From NCBI RefSeq assembly GCF_900101045.1, contig NZ_FNFN01000002.1, positions 62,001 through 126,000 of the forward strand: a DNA stretch of 64,000 nucleotides. The letters are read 5' to 3'. The translations under genes and the position numbers were made by a program. Each line of letters starts with the position of its first letter. The first letter of the stretch is position 1. Source of the stretch: Nocardioides sp. YR527. GTDB taxonomy: Bacteria; Actinomycetota; Actinomycetes; Propionibacteriales; Nocardioidaceae. Below the pieces are notes generated by a model that had not been told where the DNA came from, did no database searches, and saw only the letters and a list, made by a program, of their open reading frames with translations. Of the stretch, positions 34,315 through 46,499 are shown piece by piece.

Positions 34315-34716
34315 TCAGGGCCTGCCGTCGTACGCCGTCCGAGCAGCGTCGACCTCCGGCATGTGCTCCTCGGCCCAGGCCTTGAGATGGCCGAGGACCG
34401 GAAGCAGCGTCTGGCCGAGCGTGGTGAGCTCGTAGTCGGTCCGCACCGGCACCGACGGGGTCACCGTGCGGATCAGCAGACCGTCGCGCTCCATCTTCCG
34501 CAGCGACTGGGTCAGCATCTTCTGGCTCACGCCCTCGATCTGCGAGGCCAGCTCCGAATATCTCAGCGGGCCGCGGAGCCCCAGCGCCACGATCGCCAGG
34601 CTCACCCACTTGTCACCGATCGTGTCCAGCAGCCGCCGGCTCGGACACAGCGCGTTGAACGCGTCGAATCCGCTGTGCTCGAACCCGCTCGGCCGCTCGG
34701 CCGTCGTCGTCCCCAT
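34315..34716 (-). CDS. HxlR-family regulator
   Basis: A 133-residue winged-helix protein. LCPSRRLLDTIGDKWVSLAI at the N-terminus and RYSELASQIEGVSQKMLTQS in the recognition region are typical of HxlR. Its only cysteine is Cys24, at the position used by redox or electrophile sensors of this family (YodB, HypR). It is divergent from a quinone-oxidoreductase-like gene across a 109-nt region with palindromes, so it probably controls that gene and itself. Confidence 0.87.
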   Translation of the reverse strand: MGTTTAERPSGFEHSGFDAFNALCPSRRLLDTIGDKWVSLAIVALGLRGPLRYSELASQIEGVSQKMLTQSLRKMERDGLLIRTVTPSVPVRTDYELTTLGQTLLPVLGHLKAWAEEHMPEVDAARTAYDGRP

Positions 34717-34739
34717 GGCAGACCTCCAGGTGCGTACGC

Positions 34740-34791
34740 CACTTCAAAGTGCCTTCTTCCCAAAGGAGAGTAGGGCACCGAAAGTAGTACT
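34740..34791. promoter_or_regulatory. Candidate HxlR operators in the divergent promoter region
   Basis: CACTT-CA-AAGTG (34740-34751) is a 5-bp-arm palindrome with ACTT/AAGT half-sites, and AGTA-G-TACT (34783-34791) is a second one about 40 nt away. Both lie between the HxlR start (34716) and the reductase ATG (34826). The reductase has AAAGGA 8 nt before its ATG. Clear -35/-10 hexamers are not visible. Confidence 0.45.
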
Positions 34792-34825
34792 GCAAGGACG
34801 CCATCCACCGCAAAGGACGAACACC

Positions 34826-35707
34826 ATGTACGCACTCATCTCCCGCGCCGGCGACCCGACCCCGCGCCTCGAGGAGCTCCCGGCACAGCCGCTCGGCCCC
34901 GACGACATCCGGGTCGAGGTCGCCGCAGCCGGCTTCACCCTCTTCGACGCCTTCGTCGCCGCCGACCACGCGCCCATCGGCCTGCCCGACGTGATCGGGC
35001 TCGGCTTCGACTTCAGCGGGGTGGTCACCGAGATCGGCGAGGCCGTCTCCGGATTCGCCGTCGGCGACCGGGTCGCCGGGTTCCACGGCAACCCGGCCGC
35101 AGGCACCCGCGCCCACGCGACCGAGGTGGTCCTCGCCGCCGCCGACGCGGCCGCCCTGCCCGACGGCCTCGCCCTCGAGGCAGCCGCCGCGGCCCCGCTC
35201 AACGCCCTCACCGCCCGCCAGGCGCTCGACCTGCTGGGCACCGAGCGCGGCAGCCTCCTCGTCACCGGAGCCGCCGGCGGCGTCGGCCTGTGGGCACTGG
35301 CTCTCGCCAAAGCCGACGGTTGGACGGTCCACGCCCTGGTACGCCCCGGCATCGAGCATCTCGCCACCGGCGCCGACCACACCCTCACGGAGATCGAGCC
35401 GGGCGCCCACGACGCCGTCCTCGACCTGGCGGCCCTGAACGAACCGGCCCTGGCAGGCGTACGCGACAACGGCCGCTACGTCAGCGTCAAGCCCGGCCGG
35501 GCCCCGGAGCCGGAGCGCGGCATCGAGGTCTCGACGGTGATGAGCCACGCCGACGGGGCGGCGCTCGCCGATCTCCTCCAGCTGGCCGCCGACGGCACCG
35601 TGCCGACCCGGATCGCCGCGACCCGCCCGCTCAGCAAGGCCGCCGAGGCCTACCAGGAGGCCGTGGCCGCACCCGGGTCCGACGGGCGCTGGCTCATCGT
35701 GCCTTGA
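34826..35707 (+). CDS. Zinc-independent quinone oxidoreductase-like protein
   Basis: A 293-residue medium-chain dehydrogenase/reductase. It has the N-terminal GroES-like domain (GLGFDFSGVVTEIGEAVSGFAVGDRVAG) and the Rossmann motif VTGAAGGVGLWALALAKADGW. Structural zinc cysteines are absent, as in QOR-type NADPH:quinone reductases. It probably reduces electrophilic quinones or enones with NADPH. The ATG at 34826 begins the recognisable fold (MYALISRAGDP). Its place opposite an HxlR regulator supports a quinone/electrophile stress role. Confidence 0.86.
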   Translation: MYALISRAGDPTPRLEELPAQPLGPDDIRVEVAAAGFTLFDAFVAADHAPIGLPDVIGLGFDFSGVVTEIGEAVSGFAVGDRVAGFHGNPAAGTRAHATEVVLAAADAAALPDGLALEAAAAAPLNALTARQALDLLGTERGSLLVTGAAGGVGLWALALAKADGWTVHALVRPGIEHLATGADHTLTEIEPGAHDAVLDLAALNEPALAGVRDNGRYVSVKPGRAPEPERGIEVSTVMSHADGAALADLLQLAADGTVPTRIAATRPLSKAAEAYQEAVAAPGSDGRWLIVP

Positions 35708-35723
35708 GGACGTACACATGGCG

Positions 35724-35755
35724 AAGGCCCCGCCTCCCGAGGGAGGCGGGGCCTT
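35724..35755. terminator. Bidirectional terminator between the reductase and rpoC
   Basis: A 15-bp perfect stem AAGGCCCCGCCTCCC (35724-35738) / GGGAGGCGGGGCCTT (35741-35755) with a very short tip lies between the convergent stops at 35707 and 35771. The A's on the left arm and T's on the right give short U-tails in both directions. Confidence 0.85.
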
Positions 35756-35770
35756 GCGCTGACTACTGGA

Positions 35771-39646
<3,876 letters not shown>

Positions 39647-39734
39647 GGTGGCTTCCAGTTCCTTCGTTAGTTCTTGGAAAGTTCAAAGGGGACTGAGGGA
39701 GGGGAGGTACGCCCGGAGGCGCACCTCCCGCTCG

Positions 39735-42700
39735 TCAGACTTCCTCTACGGAAGAGGGCTCGCGACGGGAGAGGTCGATGCCGAGCTCCTCGGCGGCGCG
39801 GAAGACGTCTTCCTCCGCGTCACGGAGCTCGATCGCCGAACCGTCCTGGCTCAGCACCTCGACGTTCAGGCACAGCGACTGCATCTCCTTGACGAGAACC
39901 TTGAACGACTCCGGGATACCCGAGTCGGGGATGTTCTCGCCCTTGACGATCGCCTCGTACACCTTCACACGGCCGGGCACGTCGTCCGACTTGATGGTGA
40001 GGAGCTCCTGCAGGGCGTAGGCGGCGCCGTACGCCTCCATCGCCCAGACCTCCATCTCACCGAAGCGCTGGCCACCGAACTGGGCCTTACCGCCGAGCGG
40101 CTGCTGGGTGATCATCGAGTACGGACCGGTCGAACGCGCGTGGATCTTGTCGTCGACCAGGTGGTGCAGCTTGAGGATGTACATGTAGCCCACGGCCACC
40201 GGCTCCGGGAACGGCTCGCCGGAGCGACCGTCGAAGAGGCGGGCCTTGCCGTCGGTGCCGACCACACGCCGACCGTCCCGGTTGGGGAGGGTCGCGCTGA
40301 GCAGACCGGTGATCTCGTCCTCACGCGCGCCGTCGAAGACCGGGGTGGCCACCTTGGTGCCCGGCTCGGCCTTGTCGGCGTGGATCTTGATGAGGCGCTG
40401 CTTCCAGGCGCTGTCCTCGGGGTCCTCGGAGAGGTTGAGGTCCCAGCCCTGCTTGGCGAGCCAGCCGAGGTGGAGCTCCAGGACCTGTCCGATGTTCATA
40501 CGACGCGGAACACCGAGCGGGTTGAGCAGAACGTCGACCGGGGTGCCGTCCTCCATGAACGGCATGTCCTCGACCGGCAGGATCTTCGCGATGACGCCCT
40601 TGTTGCCGTGACGGCCGGCGAGCTTGTCACCCACGGAGATCTTGCGCTTCTGCGCCACGTAGACCCGAACCAGCTGGTTCACGCCCGGGGGCAGCTCGTC
40701 GCCCTCCTCACGGTCGAAGACGCGGACACCGATGACGGTGCCCTCCTCGCCGTGCGGAACCTTCATCGAGGTGTCGCGGACCTCGCGCGCCTTCTCACCG
40801 AAGATCGCGCGGAGCAGACGCTCCTCCGGGGTCAGCTCGGTCTCGCCCTTCGGGGTGACCTTGCCGACCAGGATGTCACCGGTGGTGACCTCGGCGCCGA
40901 TGCGGATGATGCCGCGCTCGTCGAGGTCGGCCAGCATCTCCTCGGAGACGTTCGGGATGTCCCGGGTGATCTCCTCCGGACCCAGCTTGGTGTCGCGGGC
41001 GTCGACCTCGTGCTCCTCGATGTGGATCGAGGTGAGGTAGTCCTGCTGCACCAGACGCTGGGAGAGGATGATCGCGTCCTCGTAGTTGTGGCCCTGCCAC
41101 GACTGGAAGGCGACCAGGAGGTTGGCACCCAGCGCCATCTCGGCACCCTGGGTCGCCGGACCGTCGGCCAGCGGGGAGCCGACCTCGACCCGGGCGCCCT
41201 CGTCGACCAGCGGCTGCTGGTTGACGCAGTTGCCCTGGTTGGAGCGCTCGAACTTCGCGAGCTTGTAGGAGGTGTAGGTGCCGTCGTCGTTGAGGGTCTC
41301 GATCAGGTCGGAGGAGACCTCCTTGACCACACCGGCCTTCTTCGCGACGAGCACGTCACCGGCGTCGACAGCCGCGCGGTACTCGATGCCCGTGCCGACC
41401 AGCGGCGAGTCGCTGCGGACCAGCGGCACCGCCTGACGCTGCATGTTGGCGCCCATGAGCGCACGGTTGGCGTCGTCGTGCTCGAGGAACGGGATCAGCG
41501 CGGTCGCGACCGACACCATCTGGCGCGGCGAGACGTCGATGTAGTCGACCTCGTCGGCCAGGAGCTCGGAGACCTCACCGTCGCGCTGGCGGACCAGCAC
41601 GCGCTCGGTCGCGAACTTCATGTTCTCGTCGACGGCCGCGTTGGCCTGCGCGATGACGTAGCGGTCCTCGTCGTCGGCGGTCAGGTAGTCGATCTTGTCG
41701 GTGACGACGCCGTTCTCCACCTTGCGGTAGGGCGTCTCGACGAAGCCGAACGGGTTGATCCGGCCGAAGGAGGCCAGCGAACCGATCAGACCGATGTTGG
41801 GACCTTCAGGGGTCTCGATCGGACACATCCGGCCGTAGTGCGACGGGTGGACGTCTCGGACCTCCATGCCGGCGCGGTCACGGGAGAGACCACCCGGGCC
41901 GAGAGCCGACAGACGCCGCTTGTGCGTCAGGCCCGCGAGCGGGTTGTTCTGGTCCATGAACTGCGACAGCTGCGAGGTGCCGAAGAACTCCTTCAGCGCA
42001 GCGACCACGGGACGGATGTTGATCAGGGACTGCGGCGTGATCGCCTCGACGTCCTGGGTCGTCATCCGCTCGCGTACCACCCGCTCCATACGAGCCAGGC
42101 CCGTACGCAGCTGGTTCTGGATCAGCTCGCCGACCGTCCGCATCCGGCGGTTGCCGAAGTGGTCGATGTCGTCGGCGGCGATGTCGATCGTGCCCTGCGG
42201 CATGTCGAGCTGGGCGCGCCCGTCGTGCAGCGCCACGACGTACTTGATCGTCGCGACGATGTCGTCGACGGTCAGCGTCTGCTGGTCGAAGGCCTCGGTC
42301 AGACCGAGCTTCTTGTTGACCTTGTAGCGACCGACCTTGGCGGTGTCGTAGCGCTTCGGGTTGAAGTAGTAGTTGTTCAGCAGCGTCTGCGCGGCCTCAC
42401 GCGTCGGGGGCTCGCCCGGGCGCAGCTTGCGGTAGATGTCGAGCAGCGCGTCGTCCTGAGCGGTGGTGCTGTCCTTCTCGAGGGTCAGCATCATCGACTC
42501 GTACTCGCCGAACTCCTCGCGGATCTGCTCGTTGGTCCAGCCGAGGGCCTTGAGCAGCACCGTGACGTTCTGCTTGCGCTTGCGGTCGAGGCGGACGCCG
42601 ACCAGGTCGCGCTTGTCGATCTCGAACTCGAGCCAGGCGCCGCGGCTCGGGATCAGCTTGGCGGTGTAGATGTCCTTGTCGGACGTCTTGTCGGCGGTGC

Positions 42701-43205
42701 GCTCGAAGTAGACGCCCGGGGACCGGACGAGCTGCGAGACGACAACACGCTCGGTGCCGTTGATGACGAAGGTGCCCTGTTCGGTCATGAGCGGGAAGTC
42801 GCCCATGAAGACCGTCTGGCCCTTGATCTCACCGGTGTCGTTGTTGGTGAACTCCGCCGAGACATAGAGAGGCGCGGAGTAGGTGAAGTCCTTCTCCTTG
42901 CACTCCTCGACGGTGTACTTGGGGTCGTAGAAGACAGGGCTCTCGAACGAGAGGGACATCGTCTCCGAGAAGTCCTCGATCGGGGAGATCTCCTCGAAGA
43001 TCTCCTGTAGACCGGACTTGTGAGACACGTCCTCGCCCGCTGCTTCGCGGGCGGCGACCTGCTCCTGCCAGCGCTCGTTACCGATCAGCCAGTCGAAGCT
43101 GTCGGTCTGGAGGGCGAGGAGCTTGGGAAGCTCGAGAGGCTCTGAGATCTTAGCGAAAGAGATGCGGCGAGGGGTGGAGTCACCCGACGAGGTGCGCGCG
43201 GCCAA
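39735..43205 (-). CDS. rpoB: RNA polymerase beta subunit
   Basis: A 1156-residue beta subunit. The rifampicin region reads [20 protein letters not shown] followed by [10 protein letters not shown], with the usual drug-sensitive residues. I chose the TTG at 43205 ([19 protein letters not shown]) because AAGGA lies 6 nt upstream and the length then fits the family. An in-frame ATG at 43286 would add 27 residues from the leader. The start of transcription predicted from the promoter near 43299 leaves a leader of about 95 nt. Confidence 0.97.
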   Translation of the reverse strand: MAARTSSGDSTPRRISFAKISEPLELPKLLALQTDSFDWLIGNERWQEQVAAREAAGEDVSHKSGLQEIFEEISPIEDFSETMSLSFESPVFYDPKYTVEECKEKDFTYSAPLYVSAEFTNNDTGEIKGQTVFMGDFPLMTEQGTFVINGTERVVVSQLVRSPGVYFERTADKTSDKDIYTAKLIPSRGAWLEFEIDKRDLVGVRLDRKRKQNVTVLLKALGWTNEQIREEFGEYESMMLTLEKDSTTAQDDALLDIYRKLRPGEPPTREAAQTLLNNYYFNPKRYDTAKVGRYKVNKKLGLTEAFDQQTLTVDDIVATIKYVVALHDGRAQLDMPQGTIDIAADDIDHFGNRRMRTVGELIQNQLRTGLARMERVVRERMTTQDVEAITPQSLINIRPVVAALKEFFGTSQLSQFMDQNNPLAGLTHKRRLSALGPGGLSRDRAGMEVRDVHPSHYGRMCPIETPEGPNIGLIGSLASFGRINPFGFVETPYRKVENGVVTDKIDYLTADDEDRYVIAQANAAVDENMKFATERVLVRQRDGEVSELLADEVDYIDVSPRQMVSVATALIPFLEHDDANRALMGANMQRQAVPLVRSDSPLVGTGIEYRAAVDAGDVLVAKKAGVVKEVSSDLIETLNDDGTYTSYKLAKFERSNQGNCVNQQPLVDEGARVEVGSPLADGPATQGAEMALGANLLVAFQSWQGHNYEDAIILSQRLVQQDYLTSIHIEEHEVDARDTKLGPEEITRDIPNVSEEMLADLDERGIIRIGAEVTTGDILVGKVTPKGETELTPEERLLRAIFGEKAREVRDTSMKVPHGEEGTVIGVRVFDREEGDELPPGVNQLVRVYVAQKRKISVGDKLAGRHGNKGVIAKILPVEDMPFMEDGTPVDVLLNPLGVPRRMNIGQVLELHLGWLAKQGWDLNLSEDPEDSAWKQRLIKIHADKAEPGTKVATPVFDGAREDEITGLLSATLPNRDGRRVVGTDGKARLFDGRSGEPFPEPVAVGYMYILKLHHLVDDKIHARSTGPYSMITQQPLGGKAQFGGQRFGEMEVWAMEAYGAAYALQELLTIKSDDVPGRVKVYEAIVKGENIPDSGIPESFKVLVKEMQSLCLNVEVLSQDGSAIELRDAEEDVFRAAEELGIDLSRREPSSVEEV

Positions 43206-43305
43206 GAGGAATCCTTCGACAAGGTTCGCAGGTGGATTCGCGCTGCCGACCACCGAACAGCCACCGGGCAGGCTGAGGGGCATATGAAGGCATGCGCAAA
43301 GCGCC

Positions 43306-43334
43306 ATAGTACGGCACAAAAGCGCACTTCACAA
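43306..43334 (-). promoter_or_regulatory. rpoB promoter
   Basis: On the minus strand, -35 TTGTGA (43329-43334), a 17-nt spacer and -10 TACTAT (43306-43311) form a strong promoter. Transcription would start near 43299. rpoBC therefore has its own promoter and does not depend on read-through from rplJL, which is 12 kb upstream. Confidence 0.75.
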
Positions 43335-43433
43335 CACCGGGCCCAATTAAAAGTCCGGCGTACCTTCATTCACACCTGCGGCGCTCGAACCTCGGCGTTG
43401 TCGGTGCAGTGCCATTGTCGAGCATCGCGGATG

Positions 43434-43463
43434 ATCATGCGCCCCATCGGCACCCCGGGTCAA
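43434..43463 (-). promoter_or_regulatory. Possible second upstream promoter for rpoB
   Basis: TTGACC (43458-43463), an 18-nt spacer and CATGAT (43434-43439) on the minus strand make a second, weaker candidate. The remaining bases of 43335-43553 show no gene and no clear terminator for the mce operon, only a weak AGGCC/GGCCT hairpin close to its end. Confidence 0.35.
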
Positions 43464-43553
43464 GCATCCGCGCCAATCGGTCCGATCCACGGAAATGTTA
43501 TTCCAATCACTTGACAGGTAGCGCAAAGGCCTGGAAGCCCGGCCTGACCTGGC

Positions 43554-44462
43554 CTAGTCCTTGCTGGGCTGGGTCTCGACCTTGTCCACCAGCCACTCGT
43601 CGCCGACCTTGGCCATCGTGAGCATCGCGTACTCCTGGTAGCCGATCGGGGTGCTCCGCTGGGCGTTGGTGACCTGGCGGTCGACCAGCACGAGGATCTG
43701 CACGGTGTCCTCGGAGACCCGGATGACACCGGCGTCGACCGGGGCGAGCGTCTTCACCACGGTCTTCGTCTCGGGGACGTTGTCGACGAGCACCGCGAAG
43801 AGCCGGTCGTAGTCCTCGCGGTAGTCCTTCGTCATCACGTCGTGAGCCTTGCTCTTCGACTCGTCCATCTTGCTGTAGTCGTAGGAGAGCAACGGGACGA
43901 CAGCCTTCTTCGCCGCCTCGAGCGCGTCGCCGCCCTGCTCCTCGACGAGGAGCTTGTGGTTGCGGGTGATCTGCTTGCCCACCGCACCCTCGACCGTGCT
44001 GGTCGTGACGTTGTTGTTGGAGACGGTGGCGACCTTCTCCTGCCCGAAGAAGACCACGCCCGCAGCGACGACCGCGGCCAGGGCGAGCGCGCCGGCGGCG
44101 ACCAGGCCCCAAGTCGGGAGCAGCGGCAGCGTACGACCTGCGGCCGCCGTCGCCTCGGCGTCGGGCTCCTCGTCGGCAGGCTCGTCGCCCTCGGGCTCGT
44201 CGTCGTCAGGCGCGTCGGCTGCCTCGACGTCGTCCCCCTCGGCCGCAGCCTCCTCGAGAGCGGCCAGCTCCGCGTCGTACGCAGCCCGCTTCTTCTCGTC
44301 CAGCAGAACGGCGGCGGCCTCGTTGAGGGTGCGGAAGCGGCGGTCGGTCGGGTCCAGGTCGGCGATCGCGGACTTCCACGCCGCGCGGATGTCGTCGGTG
44401 GCGGCATCGGGCTCGACGTCGAGCAGGTCGTACCAGGTCGGACTAGTCATCGTGGAACTCAT
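43554..44462 (-). CDS. Mce-associated membrane protein with a J-domain-like N-terminus
   Basis: This 302-residue protein has three parts. Residues 9-63 resemble a J-domain (WYDLLDVEPDAATDDIRAAW and LNEAAAVLLDEKKRAAYD), but the HPD motif is lost (LDPTD at 36-40). A 40-residue acidic linker follows, then a membrane helix (about 116-139) and a C-terminal Mce-associated domain of mixed alpha/beta type. The last domain resembles the Mas proteins encoded after mce genes in other actinobacteria, thought to stabilise the Mce complex. The ATG overlaps the previous stop as ATGA. Without HPD it should not stimulate Hsp70, so the N-terminus is probably a protein-binding module. Confidence 0.82.
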   Translation of the reverse strand: MSSTMTSPTWYDLLDVEPDAATDDIRAAWKSAIADLDPTDRRFRTLNEAAAVLLDEKKRAAYDAELAALEEAAAEGDDVEAADAPDDDEPEGDEPADEEPDAEATAAAGRTLPLLPTWGLVAAGALALAAVVAAGVVFFGQEKVATVSNNNVTTSTVEGAVGKQITRNHKLLVEEQGGDALEAAKKAVVPLLSYDYSKMDESKSKAHDVMTKDYREDYDRLFAVLVDNVPETKTVVKTLAPVDAGVIRVSEDTVQILVLVDRQVTNAQRSTPIGYQEYAMLTMAKVGDEWLVDKVETQPSKD

Positions 44463-45091
44463 GGTGTCACCCCTTCGCTGCTTTCGGCCGTAGGAGCTTC
44501 CTCGGCGGGGTACCAGTCGTCGACCAGCCACTTCCCGTTCTGCTTCACGAGCTCCACCTCCGTCCGGGCGAGCTGGCGCGCCGCCTCGACGCGCTCCTCG
44601 GAGCCCTCCGACTTCGGGTAGGTGATCGCGAGCTCGGCGACGACGAGCACTGTCGCGCTGTCCTCGTCGAGGCCGGCGACACCCGTGCTGTGCACGCTCG
44701 TGGTGCGGCCGACACCTTGCTGGACGACGGTGGCCTCGGCGAAGGCGACGTTGCCCAGGAAGCTCTTCTCGAACTTCGGCGTCAGCAGCTCACCCACCCG
44801 CTCGCGATACTTCGGCATCGTCTTCTTGTCGGTGCCGACGTCGTCTGGACCGTAGGTGTTGACCCGGTCGACGAACTTGTCGGCCGCCGCCATCACCTGC
44901 TCGCGCTGGCTCACCACCGACTCGTCGGCGCCACGGGTCAGCTGCCAGCCGACATAGCCGACGGCAGCAAGGATCACGGCGATCAGCAGGGCCAGGACGC
45001 CCCAGCGGAGCAGTGCGCCCCGCTTCGCGGTCGTCTGGTCGGTCTCTGCGCCGGTCTCCGTGTCGGGTCCGGGGTCGGTCGTGGTGCTCAA
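44459..45091 (-). CDS. Mce-associated membrane protein
   Basis: A 210-residue protein with an acidic, Thr-rich cytoplasmic N-terminus, one membrane helix (about 28-50, LLRWGVLALLIAVILAAVGY) and an extracytoplasmic domain typical of Mas proteins (FVDRVNTYGPDDV..., ending GKWLVDDWYPAEE). It would act with the Mce ring in the cell envelope. The start is a TTG at 45091 whose last bases form the TGA of the preceding remnant frame (TTGA); GAGAG lies about 9 nt upstream. It is coupled to the second Mas gene by ATGA. Confidence 0.82.
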   Translation of the reverse strand: MSTTTDPGPDTETGAETDQTTAKRGALLRWGVLALLIAVILAAVGYVGWQLTRGADESVVSQREQVMAAADKFVDRVNTYGPDDVGTDKKTMPKYRERVGELLTPKFEKSFLGNVAFAEATVVQQGVGRTTSVHSTGVAGLDEDSATVLVVAELAITYPKSEGSEERVEAARQLARTEVELVKQNGKWLVDDWYPAEEAPTAESSEGVTP

Positions 45092-45230
45092 GACGGATCA
45101 CTCTCTGTGGTCAGCGGCTCCAGGAGCCATTTCCAAGCGTCAACACCGTACGCCGCGGGCGGTTCGGTGTTGATTCGGCAGCACTCCGGGGCCCCGACCC
45201 CGGTCGGCTGCGTGATGGTCAGGGATGCGG
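45088..45230 (-). pseudogene. Out-of-frame remnant of an MceF-like C-terminus
   Basis: In the gap after the mceF stop codon, one frame reads PPAAYGVDAWKWLLEPLTTE before a stop at 45088. This resembles the MceF C-terminus just upstream, APASYGEDAWKWLYLQPMETE, and is in a different frame from mceF. There is no ATG, GTG or TTG start in it. It looks like a leftover of a duplicated or deleted mce gene end. Its stop codon overlaps the TTG of the next gene, so the coupling signal has been kept. Confidence 0.55.
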
Positions 45231-46499
45231 CTACTCGGTCTCCATCGGCTGGAGGTAGAGCCACTTCCAGGCGTCCTCGCCGTAGGAGGCGGGAGCAGCG
45301 GTCGACACCGTGGTCTCCTCGGCCTCGCCCCAGGTGAGCTCGCCGGTGTCCGGGTCGAAGCTCGCGATCGAGTCGGTGCCACCGACGGCGGCACGCGGCA
45401 CCTGGCTGGAGCCACGAGGGTTCGACTTGCTCGGGTCCTCGGTGCAGGAGACCTCCGTGTTGAACGGACGGCTCTGCAGGTCCAGCGGGCTGCGCTTCTT
45501 CGTGCTCTCGTAGCCCTTCTTGCACGGCGCCTGGGTGGTCAGCGCCAACCCGAAGTGAGCCTGTGCCAGGCCGGGGTGGCCGACGTCGACGACCGCGAAG
45601 CTGCCCTCGACGACGACCGGGAAGATCGAGAGCAGGTGCCTGACGCCGGGCAGGTTCTTCTGGACGACCTTGCCGGTCACCAGCACCTCGTTGAGGAGCT
45701 CGCTGATCTCCACGTCGTTCTGCTCCAGGAACTGCCGCAGCTCGACCGAGCTGGCCGAGCCACTCTCGATCAGCCTGATCAGGTCCTTGTTGGAGCCGGC
45801 CAGGGTGCCGGTGAACAGCTCCAGGTCGGAGGCGAACGACTTGATCGCCGAGCTGCTGTCCAGCTGGCCCTGGAGGACGGTGTTGCTGTCGCGGATCAGC
45901 TGGGTGGTGAGGCCGAAGTTCTGGTCGGCGGTCTCGACGAAGGCGGTGCCGGTGTCGATGATGGTCTGCAGGTCCTGACCGGTGCCGGCGAAACCCTTGC
46001 CGAGCTCGTCGATGGTCGTCGTGAGCGCCTTCTGGTCGACCGAGTTCACCGTCGTGGTGACGTCCTCGAGGAGCTTCTCGGTCGGCAGCGGCGTGGTCGT
46101 CGCGGCGCGGGCGATCTCGGAGCCTTCCTCGAGGTAGGGCCCGCCCTTCGACTGCGGCTGCAGCTCGACGTACTGCTCACCGACGGCGGAGCGGTTGCCG
46201 ACCACGGCGAGGCTGTCGGCCGGGATCTTGTCCTTCCACTCCTTGTCGATCTTCAGGGTCACGTCGACACCGCTGCGGTTGAGCACGAGCTCACCGACCT
46301 GGCCGATCTTGACGCCTCGGTAGTCGACCTCGGCGTCCTCGTAGATGCCGCCGGACTGCTCGAAATGGGCCATCACGACGTAGTGGTCCTTGATGAACAG
46401 GGACCCCAGGCGGGCGTAGCGCGCACCGACGAAGCTGACCCCGACGAGGGTGATCAACAAGAAGATCATCAGCTGCATCTTCGTACGGCGGGTGATCAT
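45231..46499 (-). CDS. mceF: Mce family protein, sixth of the operon (MceF-type)
   Basis: A 422-residue protein with one N-terminal membrane helix (MITRRTKMQLMIFLLITLVG) and the MCE domain (about 30-115, AHFEQSGGIYEDAEVDYRGV...KIGQVGEL). A long helical region that forms the Mce needle/tunnel follows, then an extended C-terminal tail rich in Ser/Thr/Pro. The tail ends in YGEDAWKWLYLQPMETE. It acts as one of six subunits of the lipid-conducting complex. The ATG overlaps the mceE stop as ATGA. Confidence 0.88.
   Translation of the reverse strand: MITRRTKMQLMIFLLITLVGVSFVGARYARLGSLFIKDHYVVMAHFEQSGGIYEDAEVDYRGVKIGQVGELVLNRSGVDVTLKIDKEWKDKIPADSLAVVGNRSAVGEQYVELQPQSKGGPYLEEGSEIARAATTTPLPTEKLLEDVTTTVNSVDQKALTTTIDELGKGFAGTGQDLQTIIDTGTAFVETADQNFGLTTQLIRDSNTVLQGQLDSSSAIKSFASDLELFTGTLAGSNKDLIRLIESGSASSVELRQFLEQNDVEISELLNEVLVTGKVVQKNLPGVRHLLSIFPVVVEGSFAVVDVGHPGLAQAHFGLALTTQAPCKKGYESTKKRSPLDLQSRPFNTEVSCTEDPSKSNPRGSSQVPRAAVGGTDSIASFDPDTGELTWGEAEETTVSTAAPASYGEDAWKWLYLQPMETE

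Noticed and set aside
43206..43319. Longer RpoB beginning in the leader
   Set aside because: The predicted transcription start is near 43299, and the extra residues do not resemble RpoB N-termini; the TTG at 43205 has a better ribosome-binding site.
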